Assembly: GCF_020216025.1 (NCBI RefSeq)
Contig: NZ_JAIWNC010000026.1
Location: forward strand, 1-64,000
Source of the DNA: Jidongwangia harbinensis
Lineage (GTDB): Bacteria > Actinomycetota > Actinomycetes > Mycobacteriales > Micromonosporaceae
Direction of reading: 5' to 3'
DNA: 64,000 bases
Within the stretch, counting starts at the first letter, position 1; every line of letters begins with the position of its first letter. The notes beneath the pieces are model-generated. The model was not told where the DNA came from and made no database searches. It was given only the letters and a program-made list of their open reading frames with translations. A program made the position numbers and the translations under genes. Positions 53,348 through 62,220 of the stretch are shown here, one piece after another.

Positions 53348-54258
53348 GGCGCCGCGGAGCGCGCGTAGCGCCGGGGCGGCACGCCCACGACGCGCTTGAA
53401 GGCGGTGTTGAAGGCGGGCTCGGACGCGTAGCCCAGCGAGGTCGCGATCCGGGCGATGGTGTCGTCGCCGGAACGGAGCCTCTCGCCGGCGAGCATCATC
53501 CGCCAGCGGGTGAGATAGGCGATCGGCGTCTCGCCGGCGCGGGCCCGGAAGCGTTCGGCGAAGGTGGTGCGGGACATCCCGGCGAGCGCGGCGAGGTCCT
53601 GCACCGTCCACGACCGGGCCGGATCGGCGTGCACCGCGGCGAGGGCCACGCTGAGCTGCGGATCCGCCAGGGCGGCGAACCAGCCGACGTCGTCGTGCGA
53701 GCGTGCCGACAGGTACAGGCGCAGGGCCTGGACCAGCATCATGTGGGCCAGGTGCTGGGCCATCAGGGCCGACCCGGGCCGCGCCGCCCGGAACTCCTCC
53801 ATCATGAGTTCGATGGACCAGCGCAGCCTGGCCCGGTCGCCGGACGTCTCGACCAGCATGAGCGGCGGCAGGGTCCGCAGGAGCACCTCGGCGTGCGGGC
53901 TGTTGACCTCGAAGCGGCTGCCGACCAGATAGACGTCGCCGCCGCCGTGGTAGGTGACCACCTGCCCGCTGCGGTCGGGGTCGAGCACGTCGGACGCCCG
54001 CGCCGGTTCCCGGCCCGGGTCGCTGCCGATGACCGCGGTGCGGCCGGTGGGCAGCACGAAGCAGGCGCCCTCGCGGACCAGGACCGGCGTGCCGCCGTCG
54101 AGGGTGAGCCAGCAGGAGCCGCTGACCACCGCGTAGCACTTGATCCGGCCGGCCAGGTCGTCCAGCTCGAGCGCCCACGGGCTCCCCGCGTCGAACCCGG
54201 CCGTCAGGTAGCTGCGCGGCTTCAGCAGGGCGAGCACTTCGCTCAGCGGATCCATCAT
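53344..54258 (-). CDS. AraC-family regulator with N-terminal cupin domain
   Basis: A 304-residue protein. A cupin ligand domain (about 15-130) is followed by the AraC helix-turn-helix pair (WTVQDLAALAGMSRTTFAERFRARAGETPIAYLTRWRMMLAGERL and TIARIATSLGYASEPAFNTAFKRVVGVPPRRYA). The family commonly controls divergent oxidoreductase genes; the divergent neighbour at 54334 is an NAD(P)-binding oxidoreductase. Two start codons (ATG ATG) are adjacent; the first is used here. Its TAG overlaps the TAG of the convergent NB-ARC gene in a shared CTAG. Confidence 0.9.
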   Translation of the reverse strand: MMDPLSEVLALLKPRSYLTAGFDAGSPWALELDDLAGRIKCYAVVSGSCWLTLDGGTPVLVREGACFVLPTGRTAVIGSDPGREPARASDVLDPDRSGQVVTYHGGGDVYLVGSRFEVNSPHAEVLLRTLPPLMLVETSGDRARLRWSIELMMEEFRAARPGSALMAQHLAHMMLVQALRLYLSARSHDDVGWFAALADPQLSVALAAVHADPARSWTVQDLAALAGMSRTTFAERFRARAGETPIAYLTRWRMMLAGERLRSGDDTIARIATSLGYASEPAFNTAFKRVVGVPPRRYARSAAP

Positions 54259-54333
54259 CCCTCCGGACGATCACGAACAAAACTCGGTCTCTCGCGCATA
54301 GGACGTACGCCATCGTCCGCCTAGATTCGGATC

Positions 54334-55005
54334 ATGACAACGATCGGCTTCATCGGCAGCGGAAGGATCGGCAGCGCGTTCGCGCACCTGGCGGTCGGTG
54401 CCGGACACGACGTCGTGCTGAGCAACAGCCGCGGGCCGGAGACCCTGCGGGAGGTTGTCGCACGGCTGGGCTCCCGGGCTCGCGCGGCGACCCCGGCGGA
54501 GGCGGCGGCCGCGGGCGACATCGTGGTGGTCACCGTCCCGATCCGGGCCTACCGGCAGGTGCCGGCCGGGCCACTGCGCGGCAAGGTGGTCATCGACACG
54601 CTCAACTACGACCCGGCCCGTCAGGGTCGCGTCCCCGAGATCGACGCCGGGGACACCCCGCCCCACCTGCTGCTTCAGGCCCACCTGCGGGACTCGTCGG
54701 TGGTCAAGGCGTTCAGCACCGTGTTCTTCCGGCACCTGGCGGATCTCGTACGCCCGGCCGGAGCACCCGACCGCAGCGCCGTACCCATCGCCGGCGACGA
54801 CGCCGCAGCCAAGAAGGTGGTCGCCGAGCTGATCGCCTCGCTCGGCTACGACGCGTACGACGTGGGCCCTCTCGCGGAGAGCCGCCGGTTCGCGCCGGGC
54901 ACTCCCGCGCAGCTCGCCCACCTGGACCCGGACGGCCTGTTCGCCGCCCCCGGCCGCCCGGTCACCGCCGCCCGCCTCGCCGCGCTTCTGGACCAGGTGG
55001 CGTGA
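54334..55005 (+). CDS. NAD(P)-binding oxidoreductase, F420/NADP-reductase-like
   Basis: A 223-residue protein: Rossmann loop GFIGSGRIGSAFAHLAVGAGHDVVLSNSRG (the NSR motif reads the NADP phosphate), DIVVVTVPIRAYRQVP, and VIDTLNYDP..., similar to NADPH-dependent F420 reductase-like proteins. It lacks the C-terminal domain of imine reductases. It overlaps the next gene (GTGA or ATG at 55008), so the two form an operon divergent from the AraC regulator. Confidence 0.87.
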   Translation: MTTIGFIGSGRIGSAFAHLAVGAGHDVVLSNSRGPETLREVVARLGSRARAATPAEAAAAGDIVVVTVPIRAYRQVPAGPLRGKVVIDTLNYDPARQGRVPEIDAGDTPPHLLLQAHLRDSSVVKAFSTVFFRHLADLVRPAGAPDRSAVPIAGDDAAAKKVVAELIASLGYDAYDVGPLAESRRFAPGTPAQLAHLDPDGLFAAPGRPVTAARLAALLDQVA

Positions 55006-55007
55006 CG

Positions 55008-56018
55008 ATGAAAGCAGCCGTGGTCACCGCGTACGGCACCGCACCGCAGTACCGGGAGTTCGCCGAGCCGCGGCCGGCGAACTCCGACGAGATCCTGGTC
55101 GAGGTGCTCGCCGCCGGCCTGCACCCCCGGGTCCGGATGCAGGCCGACGGGTCGCACTACACCAGCTCACCCGAGACGCTGCCGCTGGTGCCCGGCATCG
55201 ACGGCGTGGGACGCGGCAGCGACGGCCGGCTCTGGTACTTCCTGTCGCTCGCCGGCCGGTACGGCTCGATGGCCGAACGCGCGGTGATCGACACCCGGCG
55301 CAGCTTCGTCCTGCCCGAGGGCTCGGATCCGGTGTCGGTGGCCGCGACGCTGAACTGTGTGATCGCCTCCTGGCTGGCGCTCAAGCGGCGGATCACCTTC
55401 TCCCCGGGACAGAACGTCCTGGTCCTCGGCGCCACCGGCGGCACCGGGCGGATGGCCGTGCAGGTGTGCCGGCTGCTCGGGGCCGGCCAGGTGATCGCCG
55501 CCGGACGCGACCCCGAGCGCCTCGCCGCGGTCCCCGGCGCCACCGCGACCGCCGTGATCGGCGCACCCGAGACCATCGGCCGGCTCGGCCCCGAGGTGGA
55601 CGTGGTGCTCGACTTCCTGTGGGGTGAACCGGCCACCACGGCGATGGCCGCCCTGGTCGCCGGGCGCACCGCTCCGCTCCGGCCGCTGACCTGGGTGAAC
55701 CTCGGCGAGATGGCCGGTGCGCGGGCGGCACTCCCGGCCGGCGCGCTGCGATCGTCCAGACTGCAGCTCGTCGGCAGTGGCCAGGGATCGCTGACCGGCG
55801 CCGAGATGGCCGCCGAGATTCCCGCCGTGGCCGCCGAGATAGCCCGCGGCACGTTCGCCGTGGAGCCCGACCCCGTCGCCCTGCCCGACGTCGAACGCGC
55901 GTGGTCGCGTCCGGCCGACAGCAGCCGGCGGATCGTGCTCACCCGGCGTCCGGACGCCGACGGGCGCACCGGCCGTCAGACGAACAGGCAGAACGGGTGG
56001 CCGGCCGGGTCGAGGTAG
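55008..56018 (+). CDS. Zinc-independent alcohol dehydrogenase/quinone oxidoreductase-like (MDR)
   Basis: A 336-residue medium-chain dehydrogenase: MKAAVVTAYGTAPQYREF, the cofactor loop GATGGTGRMAVQVCRLLGAGQVIAAGR and a C-terminal catalytic part of the MDR fold. The Cys/Asp zinc ligands of ADH are not apparent, so a quinone-oxidoreductase-type NADPH enzyme is likely. ATG 55008 is chosen, as MKAAVV is the usual start; GTG 55002 overlaps the upstream stop. Its 3' end overlaps the convergent VOC gene by about 43 bases. Confidence 0.88.
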   Translation: MKAAVVTAYGTAPQYREFAEPRPANSDEILVEVLAAGLHPRVRMQADGSHYTSSPETLPLVPGIDGVGRGSDGRLWYFLSLAGRYGSMAERAVIDTRRSFVLPEGSDPVSVAATLNCVIASWLALKRRITFSPGQNVLVLGATGGTGRMAVQVCRLLGAGQVIAAGRDPERLAAVPGATATAVIGAPETIGRLGPEVDVVLDFLWGEPATTAMAALVAGRTAPLRPLTWVNLGEMAGARAALPAGALRSSRLQLVGSGQGSLTGAEMAAEIPAVAAEIARGTFAVEPDPVALPDVERAWSRPADSSRRIVLTRRPDADGRTGRQTNRQNGWPAGSR

Positions 56019-56350
56019 ACGCGGACGTCGTCCTGCGGCTGGTACTCGGCCAGCACGGCGCCGGCCTTCTCGGCGTGCCGGCCCGCCGCCTCCAGGTCGT
56101 CCACCTGGATGTCGAGGTGGACGCTCATCTGGGGATCGCCGGGACCGGCCGGCCACACCGGCCGGACGTACCGGGACTCGGTCTGGAACGACAGGGCCGG
56201 CCCGCCGTCCGGTGCACCCAGTTTGACCCAGTCCGGCTGGTCCTGGACCACGGTCCAGCCCAGCAGGCGGTGGTAGAAGGCCGCCAGCTCTTTGGCGTCC
56301 GGGGAGTCGAGAACGACGCCCGCCAGCATCATCTGAGGTCGCCCGTACAT
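55976..56350 (-). CDS. VOC-family (glyoxalase/bleomycin-resistance-like) protein
   Basis: A 124-residue single VOC half: MMLAGVVLDSPDAKELAAFYHRLLGWTVVQDQPDWVKLGAPDGGPALSFQ, then a LDIQVDDLEAAGRHAEKAGAVLAEYQPQDDVRVYLDPAGHPFCLFV repeat. A dimer would form a metal- or ligand-binding site. No substrate can be given. It lies 28 bases before the cobA end and on the same strand, but converges with the MDR gene. Confidence 0.88.
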   Translation of the reverse strand: MYGRPQMMLAGVVLDSPDAKELAAFYHRLLGWTVVQDQPDWVKLGAPDGGPALSFQTESRYVRPVWPAGPGDPQMSVHLDIQVDDLEAAGRHAEKAGAVLAEYQPQDDVRVYLDPAGHPFCLFV

Positions 56351-56378
56351 ATCTGTCAGTTACCCAACCGTCACAGTC

Positions 56379-57566
56379 TCACTCCAGTGTGGTCACCACA
56401 TCGCCGATCACCACGACCGCGGGCGGCCGGATGCCGGCCGCCGCGGCGTCCGTGGCCGCGTCGCCGAGCGTGCTGCGCAACAGGCGCTGCGCGGTGGTGG
56501 AACCCTCCTGCACCAGCGCGGCCGGGGTCCGCGGGTCCTTGCCCTCGGCGATCAGCCGCTTGGCGATCTCCGGCAGGTTCTTCAGGCCCATCAGCACCAC
56601 CAGCGTGCCGCGCATCCGGGCCAGCGCGCCCCACTCCACCAGCGAGGCCGGGTGGTCCGGGGACACGTGACCGGAGACCACGGTGAACTCGTGCGCCACG
56701 CCGCGATGGGTGACCGGGATGCCGGCCAGCGCGGGCGCCGCGATCGAGCTGGTCACGCCGGGTACGACGAGCACCGGCACGCCGGCCTCGGCACAGGCGA
56801 TCGCCTCCTCGCCGCCGCGGCCGAACACGTACGGATCGCCGCCCTTGAGCCGGACCACGAACTTCCCGGCCCGGGCCCGGTCCACCAGAATCCGGTTGAT
56901 CTCCTCCTGCGCCGCGGACGGGCCGTACGGGATCTTCGCCGCGTCCACGAACTCCACGTCCGGCCGGAGTTCGCCGAGCAGCAGGCCGGGCACCAGCCGG
57001 TCGGCCACCACCACGTCGGCGGCGGCGAGCAGGCGGCGGCCCTTCACGGTGATGAGTTCCGGGTCGCCCGGCCCGGCGCCGACCAGCGCCACCCCGGTGT
57101 GCGCGGCCCGGTCCGGCGGCGCCGACTCCAGCGCGTTGGCGACCAGGTCACGGACCGCCAGGGCCCGGCGCCGGTCGCCGTCGTCGGTGACCGCCACGGT
57201 GACCGGGCCGTGCCGGGTGACGGCCGGGGTCCAGGCGGTGGCGGCGTCCCGGTCGTCCGCGCGTACGCAGAACACCCGCCGCTCCTCCGCCGCCGTACTG
57301 ACCTCCGCCGCGGCCGCCGGATCGTCCACCGCGACCTGGACCACCCAGGCACCGTCGACGTCGGACGGCTGGAACCGGCGCGCGATCCAGGTGACCCGGC
57401 CGGCGTCGGCGTGCGCCCGCAGCGCCGGCGTCAGTTCCGGCGACACCACGTCGACCACCGCACCGGCGGCCAGCAGCGCGGGCACCCGCCGGGTGGCCAC
57501 CGCCCCGCCGCCGACCATCAGCACCCGCCGGCCCTCGAGACGCAACGCGAGCGGATAGAGGTTCAC
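56379..57566 (-). CDS. cobA: Uroporphyrinogen-III C-methyltransferase with precorrin-2 dehydrogenase domain
   Basis: A 395-residue bifunctional protein. The N-terminal part (about 1-155) is the precorrin-2 dehydrogenase fold (LEGRRVLMVGGGAVATRR). The C-terminal part (about 157-395) is SUMT, with VGAGPGDPELITVKGRRLLAAADVVVADRLV, LKGGDPYVFGRGGEEA and GVTSSIAAPALAGIPVTHRG. It makes precorrin-2 for cobalamin and siroheme. GTG overlaps the cobT stop by four bases (GTGA). Confidence 0.94.
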   Translation of the reverse strand: MNLYPLALRLEGRRVLMVGGGAVATRRVPALLAAGAVVDVVSPELTPALRAHADAGRVTWIARRFQPSDVDGAWVVQVAVDDPAAAAEVSTAAEERRVFCVRADDRDAATAWTPAVTRHGPVTVAVTDDGDRRRALAVRDLVANALESAPPDRAAHTGVALVGAGPGDPELITVKGRRLLAAADVVVADRLVPGLLLGELRPDVEFVDAAKIPYGPSAAQEEINRILVDRARAGKFVVRLKGGDPYVFGRGGEEAIACAEAGVPVLVVPGVTSSIAAPALAGIPVTHRGVAHEFTVVSGHVSPDHPASLVEWGALARMRGTLVVLMGLKNLPEIAKRLIAEGKDPRTPAALVQEGSTTAQRLLRSTLGDAATDAAAAGIRPPAVVVIGDVVTTLE

Positions 57567-58615
57567 TTCTCCGAGACCCCCGCCGCATCGAACGTGGCCA
57601 CCTCGTGCAGCACCCGGACCGCGCCGGCGACCACCGGCAGTGCCAGCACCGCGCCGCTCCCCTCGCCGAGCCGCATGCCGAGGTCGAGCATCGGGGTCAG
57701 CCCGAGCCGGGCCAGCGCGACGCCGGCACCGGGCTCGACCGAGCGGTGCCCGGCCACCATCGCGTCCACCGAGTCCGGCGCGAACGCGGCCGCCACCAGG
57801 GCCGCGGAGGCGGCGATCACCCCGTCCAGGACGACCGGCACCCGGCGCGCGGCGGCCCCCAGCATGAAACCTGCCAGCGCCGCGTGCTCCAGGCCGCCGA
57901 CCGCGGCCAGCGCGGCGAGCGGCTCGGCCGGGTCGGGCCGGTGCCGGGCCAGGGCGCGGGTCACCACTTCGATCTTGCGGGCGTACGTCGGGTCGTCGAT
58001 CCCGGTGCCGCGGCCGGTCACCTCGGCCGGGTCGGCGCCGGTGAACGCCGCGATCAGCGCGGCCGCCGGCGTCGTGTTGGCGATGCCCATGTCGCCGGTG
58101 AGCAGGCAGGCGGCGCCGCCGTCGACCAGAGCGCCGGCCACCGAGATGCCGGTCTCGAGCGCGGTCCGCGCCTCCTCCGGTGTCATCGCCGGCGCCTCGG
58201 TGAAGTCGCGGGTGCCGCGGCGGACGTTCGCGTCCAGCAGGTTGTCACCGCCGTGCAGCGGGATCGCCACCCCGACGTCGATCACCATCACGGACGCGCC
58301 GGCCTGCCGGGCGAACGCGTTGACCACCGCTCCCCCGGCCACGAAGTTCGCCACCATCTGCGCGGTGACCTCCTGCGGCCACGGCGAGACGCCCTGCGCG
58401 TGCACGCCGTGGTCACCGGCGAACACGGCGACCGTGGCCGGTTCGGGCAGCGGCGGAGGACAGGTGCCGGCGAGGCCGGCCAGGCGTACCGACAACTCTT
58501 CGAGCGCGCCCAGCGATCCCGCCGGCTTGGTCAGCCGGGCCTGCAGGTCGCGGGCTGCCGCCATGGCCGCCGGGTCCGCCGGCCGGATGGCCGCGAGCGT
58601 GGTCTCCAGGCTCAC
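57563..58615 (-). CDS. cobT: Nicotinate-nucleotide-dimethylbenzimidazole phosphoribosyltransferase
   Basis: A 350-residue CobT. The catalytic Glu318 sits in the GEGSGA loop, with Salmonella CobT having Glu317 there. AGDHGVHAQGVSPWPQEVT, GDMGIANTTPAAAL and GGLEHAALAGFML are typical. It forms α-ribazole phosphate, the lower ligand of cobalamin. The gene overlaps its neighbours by four bases on both sides, forming a cobC-cobT-cobA operon. Confidence 0.95.
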   Translation of the reverse strand: MSLETTLAAIRPADPAAMAAARDLQARLTKPAGSLGALEELSVRLAGLAGTCPPPLPEPATVAVFAGDHGVHAQGVSPWPQEVTAQMVANFVAGGAVVNAFARQAGASVMVIDVGVAIPLHGGDNLLDANVRRGTRDFTEAPAMTPEEARTALETGISVAGALVDGGAACLLTGDMGIANTTPAAALIAAFTGADPAEVTGRGTGIDDPTYARKIEVVTRALARHRPDPAEPLAALAAVGGLEHAALAGFMLGAAARRVPVVLDGVIAASAALVAAAFAPDSVDAMVAGHRSVEPGAGVALARLGLTPMLDLGMRLGEGSGAVLALPVVAGAVRVLHEVATFDAAGVSEK

Positions 58616-59670
58616 TGGTGCTCCTTGATCACGTGGGTCAGGACGGTCAGGAACTTCTCCGTAGTGGCAGTGTCGCGTACCGCGATCCGCAGCCAGTCGG
58701 GGCCCAGCCCCGGAAAGGTGTCCCCGCGCCGCACCGCCCAGCCGCGTCGGCGCAGGTCAACCCGGATGCGGTCGGCGCCGGCCAGGTGGACGGCGACGAA
58801 CGCGCTGGCCGGCTCCCCGGCGACAGTGACGCCCGGCACGCCGGCCAGGCCGTCGACCAGGTGGCGGCGGTCGGCCGCGAGCCGGGCGGCGATCTCGCGT
58901 TCCGCCGCGACCGCGGTCGGCGACGCGCAGGCCGTGGCCGCGGCGAGCGCCGGCGTGGAGACCGCCCACAGCGGCTGCGCGGTGGCCAGCCGGGCGACCA
59001 GGTCGGCCGGGGCGAGCAGGTAGCCGATCCGCAGACCGGCCAGTCCCCAGGTCTTGGTGAGGCTGCGCAGCACCACCAGCCCGGGCAGGTCGGCGCGGGC
59101 GGCCAGCGACTCGGGCTCGCCCGCCACCCCCGGCCGGTAGGTGGTGTCCGCGAACGCCTCGTCCACCACCAGGATCCGCCCGGGCCGGGTGAGCGCGGCC
59201 AGGTCCGCGGCCGGGTGCAGGACCGACGTGGGGTTGGTCGGGTTGCCCACGAACACCAGATCGGCGTCGTCGGGCACCAGCGACCGGTCCAGCCGGAATC
59301 CGTCGGCGGCCGGCAGCAGCACGCGCTCCACCCGGTGGCCGGCGTGGCGCAGCGCGGCCTCCGGCTCGGTGAACTGCGGATGCAGCACGACCGGCCGGCG
59401 CGCGCCGCGCAGCGCCTGGGCGAGCAGCACGAACGCCTGTGCGGCGCCCGCGGTGAGCAGCACGTCGGCCGGGTCGCGCCGGTGCCGGGCGGCGACCGCC
59501 GCGGTCGCCTGCCGGGCGTCCGGGTACGCGGCGAGGTGCCCGAGGGACGCCGCCACCGGCCCGGCCAGCCAGTCCGGGAGCGGTGCCGACCGCACGTTGA
59601 CCGCCAGGTCGATCAGACCGGGCCCGACCTCGGCGTCGCCGTGGTGTCCGAGGTCGTGGTCGATCGTCAT
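58612..59670 (-). CDS. cobC: CobC-like PLP-dependent aminotransferase (threonine-phosphate decarboxylase type)
   Basis: A 352-residue fold-type I PLP enzyme related to histidinol-phosphate aminotransferase: Lys in RSLTKTWGLAGLRIGY, NPTNPTSVL and DEAFADTTY. In cobalamin clusters such proteins supply the aminopropanol-linked side chain, through threonine-phosphate decarboxylation. The start at 59670 (MTIDHDLGHHGDAEVGPGLIDLAVNVR) is preferred over one 72 bases upstream that would overlap the divergent PBP region. It is the first gene of the cob operon. Confidence 0.88.
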   Translation of the reverse strand: MTIDHDLGHHGDAEVGPGLIDLAVNVRSAPLPDWLAGPVAASLGHLAAYPDARQATAAVAARHRRDPADVLLTAGAAQAFVLLAQALRGARRPVVLHPQFTEPEAALRHAGHRVERVLLPAADGFRLDRSLVPDDADLVFVGNPTNPTSVLHPAADLAALTRPGRILVVDEAFADTTYRPGVAGEPESLAARADLPGLVVLRSLTKTWGLAGLRIGYLLAPADLVARLATAQPLWAVSTPALAAATACASPTAVAAEREIAARLAADRRHLVDGLAGVPGVTVAGEPASAFVAVHLAGADRIRVDLRRRGWAVRRGDTFPGLGPDWLRIAVRDTATTEKFLTVLTHVIKEHQ

Positions 59671-59735
59671 CCACTCAGCATGCCGGACCGATTTGCTGGC
59701 CTTACTTCGGCTGTTCCGTCCGAACATGAGGGGTT

Positions 59736-62045
59736 TTGTCATACCTTCGAAGGGTGAAGAGCCTCCCCTTTGCCGCCCTGGCCCGGATCGCCCCCCTCCT
59801 TCGCGCCGGACTGATCGCCGGGGTCGTGGTCGCCGGTCTGGCGTACCCGCTCGCCGCCGTGGCCGGTTTCGGGATCAAGGCGGGCTCGGACGCGTTGCAG
59901 AACATGCCCGTCGAGCTGACCGTGGCCCCGTCCGCGCAGACCAGCTACGTGTACGCCAACGACGGCCGCACCCTGCTCACCATGTTCTACGAGGAACATC
60001 GCAAGCCGACCCCGCTCGCCGCCATGTCGCCGTACCTGCTCAAGGCCATCGTGGCGTCCGAGGACCAGCGGTTCTTCGAGCACAACGGCGTCGACGCCAA
60101 GGGCGTGGCCCGGGCGTTCGTGGCCAACCAGCAGGCCGGCGCGGTGTCCCAGGGCGCCTCCACGCTGACCATGCAGTACGTGCGGATGGCGCTGCGGGAC
60201 GGCGCGCAGACCCCGCAGGAGGCCATCGACGCCACCAAGCAGACCCCGGCGCGCAAGATGCGCGAGATGCGCCTCGCCATCGAACTGGAGAAGCGCATCT
60301 CCAAGCAGGAGATCCTGGAGCGCTACCTGAACTCGGCGTACTTCGGCCACCGCGCGTACGGCATCTTCGCCGCCTCCCAGGTCTTCTTCTCCAAGTCGCC
60401 GGCCAAGCTCGACCTGACCGAGGCGGCGCTGTTGGCCGGCCTGGTCAAGGCGCCCACCGCGTTCGACCCGGCGGAGGGCAACCGGTCCGCCGCCACCGCC
60501 CGGCGCAACTACGTCATCGACCAGATGCGCAAGATCGGGGCCATCACCGCCGCCGAGGCCACCGCGGCGCGCCAGTCGAAGATCAGGCTGCGCCTGACCA
60601 CGCCGGCCAACGACTGCGTCTCGATGCCCTCCGCGCACAACGACTGGGGCTTCTTCTGCGGCTACTTCCGGAACTGGTGGCTGGAGCAGCCCGCGTTCGG
60701 CGCCACCGCACAGGAGCGGGAGACGAACCTGCGCCGCGGCGGATACCGGATCATCACCACCATCGACCCCAAGATCCAGGCGTCGGCCCTGAAGCACGTG
60801 CTGGAGAAGGAGCGCAGGCGCAGCAAGTTCGCCCACGGCGAGGTGGTGATCGAGCCGGGCACCGGCCGGATCAAGGCCATGGCGGTGAACCGGCGCTACT
60901 CGCTCAACCAGGACAACAACGGCAAGCACACCGACCGGGCCAAGCGGAAGGACGGGCTGAAGGGCAACTACCCGAACACCGTGAACCCGCTGCTCGGCGG
61001 CGGCGACATGGCGGGCTACCAGGCCGGCTCCACGTTCAAGACCTTCACCCTGCTGGCCGCGCTCGAGGAGGGCCGGACGCTGTCCACCTCGTTCAACGCC
61101 CCGGCACGGCTGCGCACCAAGTACATCACCTCGCCCGGCCCGTCCGCGTGCGGCGACAACTGGTGCCCCAAGAACTCCAGCAAGTCGATGACCGGCCGGC
61201 ACACCATGTGGACCGGGTTCGGCAAGTCGGTGAACACGTACTTCGTGTGGCTGGAGCAGAAGATCGGCGCGGAGAAGGCGGTGCGCATGGCGGAACGGCT
61301 CGGCCTGCGGTGGCGTACCGAGATCGACCGGACGATGGCCGCACCGGACCAGGCCCGCAAATGGGGCTCGTTCACGCTCGGAGTCAGCGACGCCACGCCG
61401 GTCGAAATGGCGAACGTGGCCGCCACCCTGGCCGCCGAGGGCAAGTACTGCCAGCCCCTGCCGGTCCGCGCCGTGGTCAGGTCGGACGGCACCCCGGCCA
61501 CGCACAAGGGCGTCAACGTCGCCGCGCCGCGCTGCCACCAGGCGGTGTCGCCGCACGTGGCGCGGGCCGCGACCGACGCGGCGCGCTGCGTCACCGGTTA
61601 CGGCGCCGCCGAGGGCGGCTGCGGCGGCTCGGGAACCTCGCCGATGGTGTACGCCACGATGAAGCGCCCGGTGGCCGGCAAGAGCGGCACCACCGACGCC
61701 AGCAAGACCGCCTGGTTCATCGGCTACACCCCGCAGCTCGCGGCGGCCGCCTTCGTCGCCGACCCGGACAACCCGGACAATGTCGCCGGGCCCGGCCGCG
61801 GCACCATCTCCAAGTTCACGGTCGCGGAGACGCTGAAGGACGCGCTCAAGGGCAAGAAGAAGATGAAGTTCACCCGCCCGCCCGCATACCTGGTGGGCAG
61901 CTCGTCCCGCTCGGACGACCGGTCCGGCTCGGACGGCGGCCGATCCCGCTCGGACGACGACCGGTCCCGCTCGGACGACGACCGGTCCCGCTCGGACGAC
62001 GACCAGTCCCGCTCGGACGACCGGCGCCGCTCGAACCGCCGTTAG
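59736..62045 (+). CDS. Class A penicillin-binding protein (bifunctional glycosyltransferase/transpeptidase)
   Basis: A 769-residue protein. It has a single N-terminal transmembrane helix (about 18-48), a GT51 domain (about 80-270, with ASEDQRFFEHNGVD and the GAS.TLTMQYVRMAL motif) and a transpeptidase domain with Ser432-x-x-Lys (STFK), SVN and KSGTT. The last 60 residues are a repeated SRSDDDR tail. It builds and cross-links peptidoglycan outside the membrane. TTG at 59736 (SYLRRVKSLPF) is the likely start; GTG 59754 is possible. The stop lies in the first unit of a 36-bp repeat shared with the convergent gene. Confidence 0.93.
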   Translation: MSYLRRVKSLPFAALARIAPLLRAGLIAGVVVAGLAYPLAAVAGFGIKAGSDALQNMPVELTVAPSAQTSYVYANDGRTLLTMFYEEHRKPTPLAAMSPYLLKAIVASEDQRFFEHNGVDAKGVARAFVANQQAGAVSQGASTLTMQYVRMALRDGAQTPQEAIDATKQTPARKMREMRLAIELEKRISKQEILERYLNSAYFGHRAYGIFAASQVFFSKSPAKLDLTEAALLAGLVKAPTAFDPAEGNRSAATARRNYVIDQMRKIGAITAAEATAARQSKIRLRLTTPANDCVSMPSAHNDWGFFCGYFRNWWLEQPAFGATAQERETNLRRGGYRIITTIDPKIQASALKHVLEKERRRSKFAHGEVVIEPGTGRIKAMAVNRRYSLNQDNNGKHTDRAKRKDGLKGNYPNTVNPLLGGGDMAGYQAGSTFKTFTLLAALEEGRTLSTSFNAPARLRTKYITSPGPSACGDNWCPKNSSKSMTGRHTMWTGFGKSVNTYFVWLEQKIGAEKAVRMAERLGLRWRTEIDRTMAAPDQARKWGSFTLGVSDATPVEMANVAATLAAEGKYCQPLPVRAVVRSDGTPATHKGVNVAAPRCHQAVSPHVARAATDAARCVTGYGAAEGGCGGSGTSPMVYATMKRPVAGKSGTTDASKTAWFIGYTPQLAAAAFVADPDNPDNVAGPGRGTISKFTVAETLKDALKGKKKMKFTRPPAYLVGSSSRSDDRSGSDGGRSRSDDDRSRSDDDRSRSDDDQSRSDDRRRSNRR

Positions 62046-62220
62046 GTGCCGGCCGGGCGGTTGCGGTCGGCGCGCCGTTAGGTGCCGGCCGGGCGGTTGC
62101 GGTCGGCGCGCCGTCAGGCGAGGGCCGGGCGGTTGCGGTCGGGCGCGCCGTCAAGCCTGGGCCAGGCGGGTTGCGGTCGGCGCGCCGTTACGTGCGGGCC
62201 GGGCGGGTGCGGTCGGTGCT
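62039..62220. repeat. 36-37 bp tandem repeat (5 copies) spanning two convergent stop codons
   Basis: Units start at 62039, 62075, 62111, 62148 and 62185 and have the form ccgttaggtgccggccgggcgg followed by ttgcggtcggcgcg, with increasing divergence. Unit 1 contains the TAG of the plus-strand PBP gene. Unit 5 contains the TAA (tta in plus) of the minus-strand DinB-like gene. Thus the array exactly bridges two convergent genes. Confidence 0.93.

Noticed and set aside
59671..59735. Cobalamin riboswitch upstream of cobC
   Set aside because: Only 65 bases separate cobC and the divergent PBP gene and no B12-box-like sequence is seen.
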